This document shows, in pieces, positions 8,156-16,667 of a stretch of DNA of 64,000 bases. The notes beneath the pieces were generated by a model. It did not search any database and was not told the DNA's origin. It worked only from the letters and a program-made list of their open reading frames with translations. Each line of letters opens with the position of its first letter. Position 1 is the stretch's first letter. The stretch lies in assembly GCF_022763305.1 (NCBI RefSeq), contig NZ_JALEGT010000079.1, forward strand, positions 62,001 to 126,000, given 5' to 3'. The DNA comes from Marivita sp. GTDB taxonomy: Bacteria; Pseudomonadota; Alphaproteobacteria; Rhodobacterales; Rhodobacteraceae. Both the position numbers and the translations under genes were made by a program.

Positions 8156-9337
8156 TCAGGCGACAGCGAAGCGCAGCAGCTTGATGGCCGCGAAATCGCT
8201 CACATCGCCGCCCACCCGCTTTGTCGCGTAAAACAGCACATGCGGCTTGGCGCTGAACGGATCGCGCAGCACGCGCAGATCGGGACGTTCCGCAATCGTG
8301 TAGCCCGCGCGGAAGTCGCCAAAGGCAATCGCATCCGCCCCTGTCGCAATGTCCGGCATGTCTTCGGCAATCAGCACCGGATAGCCCAGCAGACGCGCAG
8401 GCTCTCCGCTGGTGAACCCGTCCGACCACAGGTGGCGCCCATCCGCATCCTTGAGCTTGCGCAGGGTGCCCGCCGTCTTGGAGTTCATCACGAAACTCGC
8501 ATTGGCGCGGTATTCCGCCCCCAGCGCATAGACCAGTTCGATCAGCGCATCGCCATTGCCGATAGACCCATCCACACCTGTTGGAACGTACCCGATATTG
8601 GTCCAGCTCCAGATCGCGTTGTCGACCGCCGGGTGAGTCAGAAATCCCTTGGGTTTGTCATTGCCATCCCCGGTGATGAACGCACCCGCCTCCGCCCGAG
8701 AGAACGTGTCCGCAATCTTGCCCGCCAGCCACGTCTCGATGTCAAAGGCCGTGTCGTCCAGCAACCGCTGGCTTGCCTTCGGCATCGCACTCAGTTCGTG
8801 CAGCTTGATTGAAATGCGGTCGATGGTTGGCGTTCCGGTTTCCGACCGCGAGGCAACCTCGTCCGCCCAGCCTGCACCCGCATTGCCCTGGTCGATCAGC
8901 ACGTCATAGCTCGACGCCTCGACATGCACGACCGTGGCCACCGCCCGAAGCGACGCGCTGCTCTTCAGCACGCCCTGAATGGTGTCCGACGTCACCGGGT
9001 CGATCAGAAACCCGCCATCGCTGTTGACCGCCGAGGACATGGATTTCACATCCATCTCCAACCCGCGCAGCCCGTCATCATCGCCCGTGCGCAGATAGGC
9101 GTCGAACGCCTGATAATGCAGGTCATCGCTGCGCATACCGCCCGCCAGAGCCGGTCGCCCGGCAAACCCTGTCTTTGTCTCGATCTTTGTCATTCGCTCT
9201 TCCTGTTCCTGAAGCTTTTTCCCGAAGTCATCCCGCTGGCGGCGAATGTCGCCCACCAGACCAGCCAAGGCGGCCCCCACCTGCGTGAACGGAGACACAT
9301 CTTCCCCGTGCCGCAACATTGTCCCGGTCTCACTCAT
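8156..9337 (-). CDS. GTA g5: major capsid protein, HK97 fold
   Basis: This 393-residue protein starts at ATG 9337 (MSETGTMLRHGEDVSPF). Residues about 15-75 form a charged, coiled-coil-like N-terminal region (RRQRDDFGKKLQEQEERMTKIETK) that in RcGTA is removed by the g4 protease. The mature capsid then begins around residue 90. The HK97-like body includes SAVNSDGGFLIDPVTSDTIQ and AEAGAFITGDGNDKPKGFLTH, both typical of phage major capsid proteins. It ends with YATKRVGGDVSDFAAIKLLRF, also typical. Frames extending to 9505 run antiparallel to g4 and lack a plausible start. Confidence 0.95.
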   Translation of the reverse strand: MSETGTMLRHGEDVSPFTQVGAALAGLVGDIRRQRDDFGKKLQEQEERMTKIETKTGFAGRPALAGGMRSDDLHYQAFDAYLRTGDDDGLRGLEMDVKSMSSAVNSDGGFLIDPVTSDTIQGVLKSSASLRAVATVVHVEASSYDVLIDQGNAGAGWADEVASRSETGTPTIDRISIKLHELSAMPKASQRLLDDTAFDIETWLAGKIADTFSRAEAGAFITGDGNDKPKGFLTHPAVDNAIWSWTNIGYVPTGVDGSIGNGDALIELVYALGAEYRANASFVMNSKTAGTLRKLKDADGRHLWSDGFTSGEPARLLGYPVLIAEDMPDIATGADAIAFGDFRAGYTIAERPDLRVLRDPFSAKPHVLFYATKRVGGDVSDFAAIKLLRFAVA

Positions 9338-9366
9338 CCCGTTTTTCCCATTTCCGAAGGGTGGCC

Positions 9367-9924
9367 CTAGCCGTCCACCAATGTCCGGCGCGCCTCTTCG
9401 ATCAGGCGCACCATCTCGCGCAGATCGGCCTCCACAGGGGTCTCCCCCTTGGCCGCCACCCGCGCACTGGGCAGCATCGGGAAGGTCACCAGCGACACCT
9501 CCCACAGCTCCAGTTCCGTCAGAACCCTGCGGCCCTGCTTGTCCTTGGTCGCCGCCTTGGTGCGATAGCCGATCGACAGCCCGTCAATCGCCCCCGCCGC
9601 CACCAATGCCGCCGCCTCCCGACCCCGTGCGACGCTGTCCAGCAACCGGCCCTTCACATAAAGCCCCGTGCCATCCTCGCGCACCTCATCCCAGATGCCG
9701 ATGGGCTGCGCCGGATCGTGCTGCCACAGCATCTTGACGGCACGCCCACTCTCGGCCAACCGCTTCAACGACGCCGCATAAGCCCCTGATACCACGATAT
9801 CATTCCCCTGATCGCACTGCCAGAAACGCGATGCATAGCCTTCGATCACACAGCCATCCGTCACGGTCACATCCGCATCGAACCGGCAGAACTTCCACTC
9901 CAGATCCATCCCAATCTCCCTCAT
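9367..9924 (-). CDS. GTA g4: HK97 family prohead protease
   Basis: The 185-residue protein carries the catalytic pattern of U35/S78 prohead proteases: WQHDPAQPIG with His69 and DGLSIGYRT with Ser117. It also has the family start EGYASRFWQCDQGNDIVVSGAY. The start at ATG 9924 forms an ATGA overlap with g3.5. It cleaves the capsid propeptide during head assembly. It lies immediately before the capsid gene, as in other HK97-type modules. Confidence 0.94.
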   Translation of the reverse strand: MREIGMDLEWKFCRFDADVTVTDGCVIEGYASRFWQCDQGNDIVVSGAYAASLKRLAESGRAVKMLWQHDPAQPIGIWDEVREDGTGLYVKGRLLDSVARGREAAALVAAGAIDGLSIGYRTKAATKDKQGRRVLTELELWEVSLVTFPMLPSARVAAKGETPVEADLREMVRLIEEARRTLVDG

Positions 9925-10148
9925 GGCGTCACCTGAACGAACTTCAGGAACACATCCGCCAGCACCGCCGCCGCCACGCCATAGACCGCCAGCCACACCC
10001 GCCGCTCCAACCGCTCGATCAGTGCCTCGATCCGGTCCAGCCGCCCCGAGATCCCTTCGAAGCGCAACAATGTCAGCCGTTCATGTGCCTCCAGCCGCAG
10101 CGCAGGCGCACAATCGAACGGCTCGTATCCCCCGCGCGCCTCACCCAT
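9921..10148 (-). CDS. GTA g3.5: small head-associated protein
   Basis: The 75-residue protein MGEARGGYEPFDCAPALRL... resembles the GTA gp3.5 family. RLTLLRFEGISGRLDRIEALIERLERRVWLAV (residues about 24-55) forms an amphipathic helix or coiled coil followed by a single hydrophobic stretch (VWLAVYGVAAAVLADVF). It overlaps the portal stop by eight bases and g4 by four. Its exact role is unclear. In R. capsulatus the homologue is needed for full GTA production, to my knowledge. Confidence 0.85.
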   Translation of the reverse strand: MGEARGGYEPFDCAPALRLEAHERLTLLRFEGISGRLDRIEALIERLERRVWLAVYGVAAAVLADVFLKFVQVTP

Positions 10149-11316
10149 CGGCCAGCACCGGCAAACCCAGCAGCGCGCGCTTCTCCGCCGCCGTCAAAAA
10201 CTCCGCCCGCGACACCCGCGCCCATTGCGCATCGCGTTCCGCCGCCAACGCGGGCACCTGATCCAGATCGGGTTTCAGCACCACCGCCTGCCCCGCATGC
10301 TCGGACAGCCAGGCCGACAAGGCCGCTGTCACCCGGGACACCAGCGGCAGCACCGTCAGCCGGTAGAACGCCCGATGCGCCTCGGCATAATTGGCGAATG
10401 TCGCCTCACCGGGAATCCCAAGCAGCATCGGCGGAACCCCGAACGCCACGGCAATCTCCCGCGCCGCCGCTTCCTTGGTTTTCTGAAACTCCATGTCCGA
10501 GGGCGAAAACCCCATTGGTTTCCAGTCCAGACCACCCTCCAGCAGCATCGGCCGGCCAGCATTGCGCGCACCCATATGGTGGCTCTCGATCTCCTCGACC
10601 AGCCGGTCATATTGCTCGGACCCCATGCCCGGCATGCCGTCCGTACCGCGATAGACGATTGCCCCCGAGGGCCGTGCGGCATTGTCCAACAATCCCTTGG
10701 ACCATCGCGACGCCGCATTGTGCACGTCGAGCGCCTGAGCCGCCGCCACCATCGGGCTCAGCCCGTAGTGATCGTCCTGCGGGTGAAACGCCTTCACATG
10801 GCAGATCGGCGGCGCGTCCTCGCTCATTTCGAACCGATGCGACTTGCCACCGACCCCATAGTCATAGGCCACAGGCCAACCATCCGATCCCGGCACCAGC
10901 TTCATCCGGTCAGACCGCAGCACATGCAGCTCGCCGGGCACACCGCCCGCACCCACAGCCTCGAAATACCCGTCCCCGGACAAGAGCAACTGCCCGTAGA
11001 ATGCCTCGAACAGCTCCGCCTGTCCCTGCGCCGGGTTCGGACGGCGCAACAGCTCCAACACCGGATGCATCTCGTACCGCTGGCTGGCGTCCTGCAAGAC
11101 CAAAGGCACCGCAGCGCCCGCCTCCGCAATCAGCTTGACCGCCCGAAACCCCACCGGGTTTCCGGTAAATCCCGTCCGCGTCAGACTGCCGGTATCCCGC
11201 GCCGACCAGGCCACGCGGCCCATGTTCTGCCAGGCCACGACCGGTCCGGTGGCGCTGGCCTTCGCCTCTGGCCGCGCCGCGTCCTTTCGCTCTCGTCGAA
11301 AGATGTTCCACACCAT
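10141..11316 (-). CDS. GTA g3: portal protein, HK97 family
   Basis: The 391-residue product (MVWNIFRRERKDAARPEAKA) has phage portal features: TGFTGNPVGFRAVKLIAEAGAAVPLVL near the N-terminus, HPVLELLRRPNPAQGQAELFEAFYGQLLLSGDGYFEAV, and a C-terminal RVTAALSAWLSEHAGQAVVLKPDLDQVPALAAERDAQWARVS. The portal forms the dodecameric DNA entry ring. It is separated from g2 by 271 bases that hold a strong hairpin. Start and length fit the family. Confidence 0.95.
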   Translation of the reverse strand: MVWNIFRRERKDAARPEAKASATGPVVAWQNMGRVAWSARDTGSLTRTGFTGNPVGFRAVKLIAEAGAAVPLVLQDASQRYEMHPVLELLRRPNPAQGQAELFEAFYGQLLLSGDGYFEAVGAGGVPGELHVLRSDRMKLVPGSDGWPVAYDYGVGGKSHRFEMSEDAPPICHVKAFHPQDDHYGLSPMVAAAQALDVHNAASRWSKGLLDNAARPSGAIVYRGTDGMPGMGSEQYDRLVEEIESHHMGARNAGRPMLLEGGLDWKPMGFSPSDMEFQKTKEAAAREIAVAFGVPPMLLGIPGEATFANYAEAHRAFYRLTVLPLVSRVTAALSAWLSEHAGQAVVLKPDLDQVPALAAERDAQWARVSRAEFLTAAEKRALLGLPVLADG

Positions 11317-11356
11317 GCTGCCACGCTCCTCGCAAATCCCGTTTCAGTTCCGGCAC

Positions 11357-11391
11357 GGCCGGAACGGTCTCTCGAACCGTCCCGACCGGCC
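11357..11391 (-). other. Strong hairpin between GTA g2 and g3
   Basis: The 271-base gap between g2 and g3 holds an inverted repeat: GGCCGG at 11357-11362 pairs with CCGGCC at 11386-11391, and inside it ACGGT (11364-11368) pairs with ACCGT (11376-11380) around a 7-base loop. No T-run follows on the minus strand, so it is not a classic terminator. It may be an RNA processing or stability element at the head of the g3-g15 message. I found no convincing gene in 11317-11587. Confidence 0.5.
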
Positions 11392-11587
11392 ACCCGCCGG
11401 AGACCCGACCCCGCTGGTCCCCGGCCGCGCCAGACACGGCGTCTTTCTCCACAGCCCGGGCCAGCGCCCCGCTCCGCTCCCAGATCACCGGTCCGTCCAA
11501 AAAATCCGAGGCGCGGTGCCACCTGCGCCCGTCGATGAAATCCACCCTACCGATCAAAGGTTAACGGCTGGAAACCATTGCGTGCGC

Positions 11588-13012
11588 TCACCGTTGCAGC
11601 GTCCGCACCCGCGGCACACGCCACTCTGCCGCCCGCGCGATCACAAGATCGGTCAAGGCCCAGACCAGCGCATCCAGCCGGTCCGGAGACCCGGCCCCCT
11701 GATAGCCCAGCCGCGTCATCTGGCACATCTCGTCCTCCAGCGCGTCGAACACCCCATGATGCGTCACCCGCCCCTGCTCGTAGAGCGCAGCCACCGGCTC
11801 CGCCCGCGCGCTCTTGGACTTCGACGCATGCACCCGCACAACCGGCACCAGTGGATCGACCTGCCGCAACACGGCCTCGACCATGTCACCCCCCTGATTG
11901 ACCTCGGCCACCAGCGCCTGCGCCCCCCAGCGTTCCATCGCGGTGATCGCGCGCCGCGCCCAGACCAGCGGCGACACGCCTTGTAAGGTGCAATCTTCAA
12001 GCACGACCGCCCGCCAATCCTGCGGAGGCCCGGCGCTCACGACACCCGCCACGACGATACCGCAGGCATCCGACCCCTTACCGCTCGAAGCGGACGGATC
12101 GACCGCCACCACTACGCGATCAAAGCGCGGCAGGATCGAACAGCGTGCGTGCTCCAGCGCCTCCATCGTCCAGAGAGCCCCGTCCGCCTGCTCCAGCAAA
12201 TCCCCGTCCAGCTCCTGCCGTCCCAGCCGCGTGCCCGCATAGCGCGCCCGCACTTCGTCAAGAAAGGACGACGCAAGATACGCCCGGTTCGCCTCTGTCG
12301 GTGCCCGCGTCACAGCGGTGGACGGCGCCGCAAGCAGATTGCGCAGCAGCTTCAGGTTCCGCGGTGTCGTCGTGACACACATGCGGGGATGCTTTCCCAG
12401 CCGCAGCGTGAACTGCAACATGTCCCACGCCTCCTGCGCCCGTTTCCATTTCGCCAACTCGTCCACCCACGCGGCGTCGAATTGCGGACCCCGCAGCGAG
12501 TCCGGATCATGGGCAGAACACGCAACCGCTTCGGCCCCGTTCGGCCATCGCAGCACCCACCGCGTGGCCAGCCAGTCCGGTCGTCGATCCGGCGGCGAAC
12601 AGGCCATGATCCCGCTGTCCCCAAAGATCATCACTTCCCGCACCTGATCGAGCGTTTCGCCCACAAGGGCCACGCGGCGCGCCCGGCCTGTGTCCCGTGG
12701 ACGCGCGCCTTCCACCTCGGAGCGCACCCATTCGGCCCCGGCGCGGGTCTTGCCCGCGCCGCGCCCGCCAAGGATCACCCAGGCGCGCCAATTGCCCTTG
12801 GGAGGCAGCTGATGCGGATGGGCCCAGAAGTCGAACAGATACGGCAGCGCCAACAGCGCTCCGGGCACCTCCTCAAGGCTGGTCAGAAACGCTTCCTTCT
12901 CGGCAACAGGCGCGGAGGCGATCAAGTCGGCACCTGACCGCAACCCGCGCCGCGTCGAGGTCGAGCCCGTAGGCTCCTTCGATGGCGGCATGTTCTCGGC
13001 GATGTCTTTCAA
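11588..13012 (-). CDS. GTA g2: large terminase subunit
   Basis: The 474-residue protein has an N-terminal ATPase with Walker A GGRGAGKT (residues 82-89) and Walker B FDAAWVDELAKW. The C-terminal RNase H-like nuclease has VVVAVDPSASSGKGSDACGIV as its first acidic strand and ends near SPDRLDALVWALTDL. It packages DNA into the GTA head by a headful mechanism. The start is uncertain: ATG 13012 or ATG 12991 both lie inside g1, so the two genes overlap by about 120-140 bases. No obvious later start lies before the conserved FDFWAHPHQLPPKGNW segment, apart from a TTG. Confidence 0.94.
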   Translation of the reverse strand: MKDIAENMPPSKEPTGSTSTRRGLRSGADLIASAPVAEKEAFLTSLEEVPGALLALPYLFDFWAHPHQLPPKGNWRAWVILGGRGAGKTRAGAEWVRSEVEGARPRDTGRARRVALVGETLDQVREVMIFGDSGIMACSPPDRRPDWLATRWVLRWPNGAEAVACSAHDPDSLRGPQFDAAWVDELAKWKRAQEAWDMLQFTLRLGKHPRMCVTTTPRNLKLLRNLLAAPSTAVTRAPTEANRAYLASSFLDEVRARYAGTRLGRQELDGDLLEQADGALWTMEALEHARCSILPRFDRVVVAVDPSASSGKGSDACGIVVAGVVSAGPPQDWRAVVLEDCTLQGVSPLVWARRAITAMERWGAQALVAEVNQGGDMVEAVLRQVDPLVPVVRVHASKSKSARAEPVAALYEQGRVTHHGVFDALEDEMCQMTRLGYQGAGSPDRLDALVWALTDLVIARAAEWRVPRVRTLQR

Positions 13013-13220
13013 TCTGAACCTCCGTTTCCTTGGCGTGTTTCAGCCAGGCCCGCAGATCGGCCAGCGTCTTGGCCGCTTCGGTCGCGGTCCCCGTTTCACC
13101 GGCCTCCACCTTCATGCGCAGACGCGCCACCATCTCCCGGATGGTCCGCAACTCCTGCGCAATGGCGTCGCGCTCGGCTTCAAGCGCGCCGCCCGTCTCT
13201 TCTGCAGTGATCAGTACCAT
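12873..13220 (-). CDS. GTA g1: small terminase subunit
   Basis: The 115-residue protein starts at ATG 13220 (MVLITAEETGGALEAERDAIAQ). It is largely helical with a coiled-coil core (LEAERDAIAQELRTIREMVARLRMKVE) and a second helix LADLRAWLKHAKETEVQIERHRREHA. This composition, its size and its position before the large terminase fit GTA g1, the DNA-recognition partner of the terminase. A frame reaching 13259 adds MDGDPFSTGGRDR, with no better ribosome site. It overlaps g2 in another frame. Confidence 0.85.
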   Translation of the reverse strand: MVLITAEETGGALEAERDAIAQELRTIREMVARLRMKVEAGETGTATEAAKTLADLRAWLKHAKETEVQIERHRREHAAIEGAYGLDLDAARVAVRCRLDRLRACCREGSVSDQP

Positions 13221-13465
13221 GCGATCCCTGCCTCCTGTGCTGAATGGATCTCCGTCCATCGACGCACCGGCAGATCCCGGAACATCTCGCGACCTGTTGA
13301 TGCCTAGCAGGCACGAAGCAAAAGACCCTTGAACAGGTAAGAAGTGCCTAACGCGCCGTGCGGAGCCTTAAGACATGCGCAAGGGTCCGCACCTCGAGGC
13401 ACCAAACCCATGAGTGGTTCACAAATTGAAGTGATTCAGGTTTTCTTAACCACAAGGCGGGCGGC
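13221..13465 (-). promoter_or_regulatory. GTA leader/promoter region with hairpin at 13358-13392
   Basis: The 245 bases between tauE and g1 must carry the GTA promoter if the cluster is transcribed on its own. Within it GTGCGGA at 13358-13364 pairs with TCCGCAC at 13386-13392, extended inward by CCTT (13366-13369) and AAGG (13381-13384) around an 11-base loop. A CtrA-like half site TTAACC is seen on the plus strand at 13446-13451. I could not identify a -10/-35 pair or a GafA site with confidence. No gene is seen here. Confidence 0.45.
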
Positions 13466-14209
13466 TCAGAAAATCCCCCGCCGCAGCAGGTTCAGCCCGA
13501 GAATCAGGAACACGTAAAGCACAAGCTTGCGGAAGCCTTCGTTCGAAAACCGCGACCGCAGCTTGGCGCCAAGCGTGAAACCCAGCAGCGTCGGCATCAC
13601 CAGAACAAGCGAGAGAACGCCCAGCTCCGGCGTCAGAAAGCCTTGCTGCACATAGGCCAGCGCAAAGGGCACCCCGCCGATGAACAAGAGCAGCCCTACC
13701 GCCCGAACGAACTCGTCCTTCGGCACCTGCCGCGCGCTCATGTACATGATGACCGGGGCCACCCAGACCCCGGACAACCCGCCCAGAATCCCCCCGGCCG
13801 TGCCAAAGCCCAGTTGCCCGATCTTGTCGAACCGGTCCGGCAGCCGCGGCATGGTGAACCGCAGGTTCAGCACGGCAAAGGACACGATGGATATGCCCAA
13901 GGCAAGGAAGATCACGCGGTCAGAGACCTCGGCCGACAGGATCACCGTAACAAAGACGCTGCCCCCCAACGCCGCGGCAAAAAGCCAGTAGCGCGCGAAC
14001 GCGCCCCGGATGTCTCCCATTGTCCAGACCTGCCACGCATTCGACACGACAATCGGCACCAGCCCCAGCGCAATGGCCGTCCGTGGGTCGATCACCATGG
14101 TCAGCATACTGATCGCCGCCGTGGGCAACCCGATGCCAACCAACCCCTTCACGGACCCGGCCACGACAAAGACAACCGCTCCGATCAGCAGCAACTCGAC
14201 AGGGCTCAT
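13466..14209 (-). CDS. TauE/SafE family membrane transporter
   Basis: The 247-residue product is very hydrophobic, with about eight predicted membrane segments in two halves. The first half carries VAGSVKGLVGIGLPTAAISML and the second GTAGGILGGLSGVWVAPVIMY. These two glycine-rich repeats are the hallmark of the TauE/SafE (DUF81) family of anion exporters, linked elsewhere to sulfite, sulfoacetate or other organic acids. The substrate cannot be told here. It lies 31 bases downstream of mltG on the same strand and upstream of the GTA cluster, with no functional link seen. Confidence 0.88.
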   Translation of the reverse strand: MSPVELLLIGAVVFVVAGSVKGLVGIGLPTAAISMLTMVIDPRTAIALGLVPIVVSNAWQVWTMGDIRGAFARYWLFAAALGGSVFVTVILSAEVSDRVIFLALGISIVSFAVLNLRFTMPRLPDRFDKIGQLGFGTAGGILGGLSGVWVAPVIMYMSARQVPKDEFVRAVGLLLFIGGVPFALAYVQQGFLTPELGVLSLVLVMPTLLGFTLGAKLRSRFSNEGFRKLVLYVFLILGLNLLRRGIF

Positions 14210-14240
14210 ACCGCCTCCGTCGGGTCAGAGCGGCGCGGGC

Positions 14241-15401
14241 TCAATTCTCCCGCTGCGCTTCAAGCGCCCTGTAGGCCGCCACATTGGCGTTGTGCTCGGC
14301 CAGCGTCACCGCGAAATTGTGCCCATCCGTAGGATCCAGCGTCTTGGCCACGAAGAAGATGTAATCCGTATCGTCCGGATTGAGCGCCGCCTCGATAGCC
14401 GCGCGTCCCGGATTGGCAATGGGCGTCGGCGGCAAACCGTCGATCACATAGGTGTTCCACGGCGTCTCCGCCCGCAATTCGCTCTGCCGGATGCCACGGC
14501 CCAACACACCCTGCCCGCGCGTGATGCCATAGATCACCGTCGGGTCGGTCTGAAGCCGCATGCCCTGCTCGAGGCGGTTGACGAACACGCTGGCCACGAG
14601 AAACCGCTCGTCTGGCGTGCCGGTTTCCTTCTCGATGATCGACGCCATGATCAGCGCCTCCTCCGGGCTTTCATAGGGCAACCCATCCTGCCGGTTCGCC
14701 CAGGCCTCGGCCAGGATGCGCTCCTGCGCCGACTCCATTCGCGCCAAAAGCTCCGTCCGGTCGGTGCCCGGCATGATCTCGTAGCTGTCCGGAGCCAAAG
14801 ACCCCTCGGCCGGAATATCGGCAATCTCCCCCTCCAGCACATCGATCTGGTTGAGTTCCTGCACGATCTGCCAACTGGTCACACCTTCCGCCAGCGCCAC
14901 ACGATACCGCGTGTCCGGTTCCGCCTTCACCCGCGTGTAGTCCTCCGGAACGGCATCCTCCGCCGGGTTGAATTCGGCAATCTCGACAAACCGGCCCGTC
15001 GCCGGATCAAGCTCGCGCACCTGCACGGTCGCCCGTGCGATGCTCACCCGGTAGACAACCTCCGTGCCACAGGTGCTGGCCCCCCCACGCGTGACGATGT
15101 CGACGATCTGCTCCATGGATGCACCTTCCGGCACAAGGAACGATCCCGCCTTCAGTTGCTGGGTCTTGCCGGCATAGTCCGCCCCGATCCGCAACAGGGC
15201 CGCGCTCGACACCGCGCCATCCGCCGCCAAGTCTTCGGACACGGCCCGGAAGTTGCTGCCCCGATCCACCTGCACGCAGATCGCCTGTTCCAACGGGCCT
15301 TCGGACGCATATTCGTTCTGCGCCCACAGAAGGACGCCGCCCAGCAGGAAGACGAGCACGACCAGAAAGGTCAGCGCATTGGACGCGATGTGACGCCACA
15401 T
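14241..15401 (-). CDS. mltG: Endolytic murein transglycosylase MltG
   Basis: The 386-residue protein has one N-terminal membrane anchor (residues about 10-27, LTFLVVLVFLLGGVLLW) and a periplasmic YceG domain. The conserved ASIIEKETG segment supplies the catalytic Glu257, followed by FVNRLEQGMRLQTDPTVIYGI, the family signature, and PYNTY-like WNTYVIDGLPPTPIANPG. MltG cuts nascent glycan strands in the inner membrane and limits peptidoglycan chain length. It starts three bases after the fabF stop, so the two are almost certainly co-transcribed, an arrangement common in Rhodobacteraceae. Confidence 0.95.
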   Translation of the reverse strand: MWRHIASNALTFLVVLVFLLGGVLLWAQNEYASEGPLEQAICVQVDRGSNFRAVSEDLAADGAVSSAALLRIGADYAGKTQQLKAGSFLVPEGASMEQIVDIVTRGGASTCGTEVVYRVSIARATVQVRELDPATGRFVEIAEFNPAEDAVPEDYTRVKAEPDTRYRVALAEGVTSWQIVQELNQIDVLEGEIADIPAEGSLAPDSYEIMPGTDRTELLARMESAQERILAEAWANRQDGLPYESPEEALIMASIIEKETGTPDERFLVASVFVNRLEQGMRLQTDPTVIYGITRGQGVLGRGIRQSELRAETPWNTYVIDGLPPTPIANPGRAAIEAALNPDDTDYIFFVAKTLDPTDGHNFAVTLAEHNANVAAYRALEAQREN

Positions 15402-15404
15402 GGT

Positions 15405-16667
15405 TTAGCGATCCACCTTTCCGAAGATGACGCTGGCATTGGTGCCGCCGAAGCCAAATGAGTTGGACAGCGCATAGCGGATCTCGCGCTCGCGCTTGAC
15501 CTTGGGTGCCAGATCCACAGCCGTGTCGACCGCAGGGGTATCAAGGTTCAAGGTCGGCGGCGCCACCTGATCGCGGATCGCAAGGATCGAGAAAATCGCC
15601 TCGATCGCACCCGCTGCCCCTAAAAGGTGTCCCGTGGCCGACTTGGTTGACGACATCGTCACTTTGCCTGCCGCATCGCCCATCATCCGCTCGACCGCGG
15701 CCAGTTCGATCACATCCGCCATGGTCGAGGTGCCATGCGCATTGATGTAGTCGATATCCGCAGGCTCCAGCCCAGCATGTTTCAGAGCCGCGCGCATCGA
15801 CCGCTCGCCACCTTCACCGTCTTCGGAGGGGGCCGTAATGTGATAGGCATCGCCCGACAGGCCATACCCGCAGACCTCGGCATAGATCTTCGCCCCGCGC
15901 GCCTTGGCGTGCTCGTATTCCTCAAGCACCACAATGCCCGCGCCTTCGCCCATGACAAACCCATCGCGGTCCGCATCGTAAGGACGGCTCGCTGCCTTGG
16001 GATCATCGCCACGCTTGGTCGACAGCGCCTTGCAGGCGTTGAACCCGGCAATCCCGATCTCGGAAATCGCAGCCTCGGCCCCACCGGCCACCATCACGTC
16101 CGCATCCCCGAACATGATCAACCGCGCCGCATCCCCGATCGCGTGCGCACCGGTCGAACAGGCCGTCACAACCGCATGGTTCGGCCCCTTGAAGCCGTAC
16201 TTGATCGACACATTGCCCGAAATCAGGTTGATCAGCGCGCCCGGAATAAAGAACGGCGACACCCGGCGCGGGCCCTTGTCGCGGATCAAGAGCGCGGTTT
16301 CGGCGATGGAGTTCAGACCACCGATCCCCGAGCCGATCATGACGCCCGTGCGCAACCGGCTTTCCTCGTCCTCGGGCATCCAGCCCGCATCCGTCACCGC
16401 CTGTTGTGCCGCCGCCATGCCGAAGAGGATGAACTCGTCGACCTTGCGCTGTTCTTTTTTCTCAAGATAGGCGTCGGGGTTGAACGTCCCGTCCGAGCCA
16501 TCGCCATAAGGCACTTCGCAGGCATAGGTCGTGGCCAGATGGCTTGCGTCGAACTTGGTGATCGTGCCCGCCCCGGACTGCCCGTCCAGAATGCGCGACC
16601 AACTCGCCTCGACCCCGTCCGCCAACGGTGTCACCAATCCCAAGCCCGTCACAACTACTCGACGCAT
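15405..16667 (-). CDS. fabF: 3-oxoacyl-[acyl-carrier-protein] synthase II
   Basis: The 420-residue condensing enzyme starts at ATG 16667 (MRRVVVTGLGLVTPLADGVE). The catalytic Cys170 lies in VTACSTGAHAIG, one histidine in YINAHGTSTMADV, and the second in SATGHLLGAAGAIEA, giving the Cys-His-His triad of KAS II. It elongates acyl chains, including cis-vaccenate precursors, in the cytoplasmic fatty acid synthase II cycle. A longer frame to 16871 would run into the palindromic repeat array and is rejected. acpP, fabG and fabD are not in the window. Confidence 0.97.
   Translation of the reverse strand: MRRVVVTGLGLVTPLADGVEASWSRILDGQSGAGTITKFDASHLATTYACEVPYGDGSDGTFNPDAYLEKKEQRKVDEFILFGMAAAQQAVTDAGWMPEDEESRLRTGVMIGSGIGGLNSIAETALLIRDKGPRRVSPFFIPGALINLISGNVSIKYGFKGPNHAVVTACSTGAHAIGDAARLIMFGDADVMVAGGAEAAISEIGIAGFNACKALSTKRGDDPKAASRPYDADRDGFVMGEGAGIVVLEEYEHAKARGAKIYAEVCGYGLSGDAYHITAPSEDGEGGERSMRAALKHAGLEPADIDYINAHGTSTMADVIELAAVERMMGDAAGKVTMSSTKSATGHLLGAAGAIEAIFSILAIRDQVAPPTLNLDTPAVDTAVDLAPKVKREREIRYALSNSFGFGGTNASVIFGKVDR

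Larger units (their letters stand above)
1..13220 (-). mobile_element. Gene transfer agent structural cluster (RcGTA type), g1 to g15
   Basis: Seventeen consecutive minus-strand genes occur in the order small terminase, large terminase, portal, g3.5, prohead protease, major capsid, head-tail connectors, tail terminator, major tail protein, g10, g10.1, tape measure, g12, g13, NlpC/P60 peptidase and host-contact protein. This is the order of the Rhodobacter capsulatus GTA. No integrase, repressor, replication or lysis gene is present, which separates it from an ordinary prophage. Many junctions are four-base ATGA or GTGA overlaps, so translation is probably coupled. In the known GTAs the particles package random host DNA of a few kilobases. 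The cluster looks intact, with no frameshift in any member, although the end of g15 lies outside the window. Confidence 0.95.

Noticed and set aside
10910-11557. 215-codon frame in the g2-g3 gap extending into g3
   Set aside because: Most of it overlaps the portal gene in another frame. The part in the gap shows no recognisable motif and a TTG start without a ribosome site.
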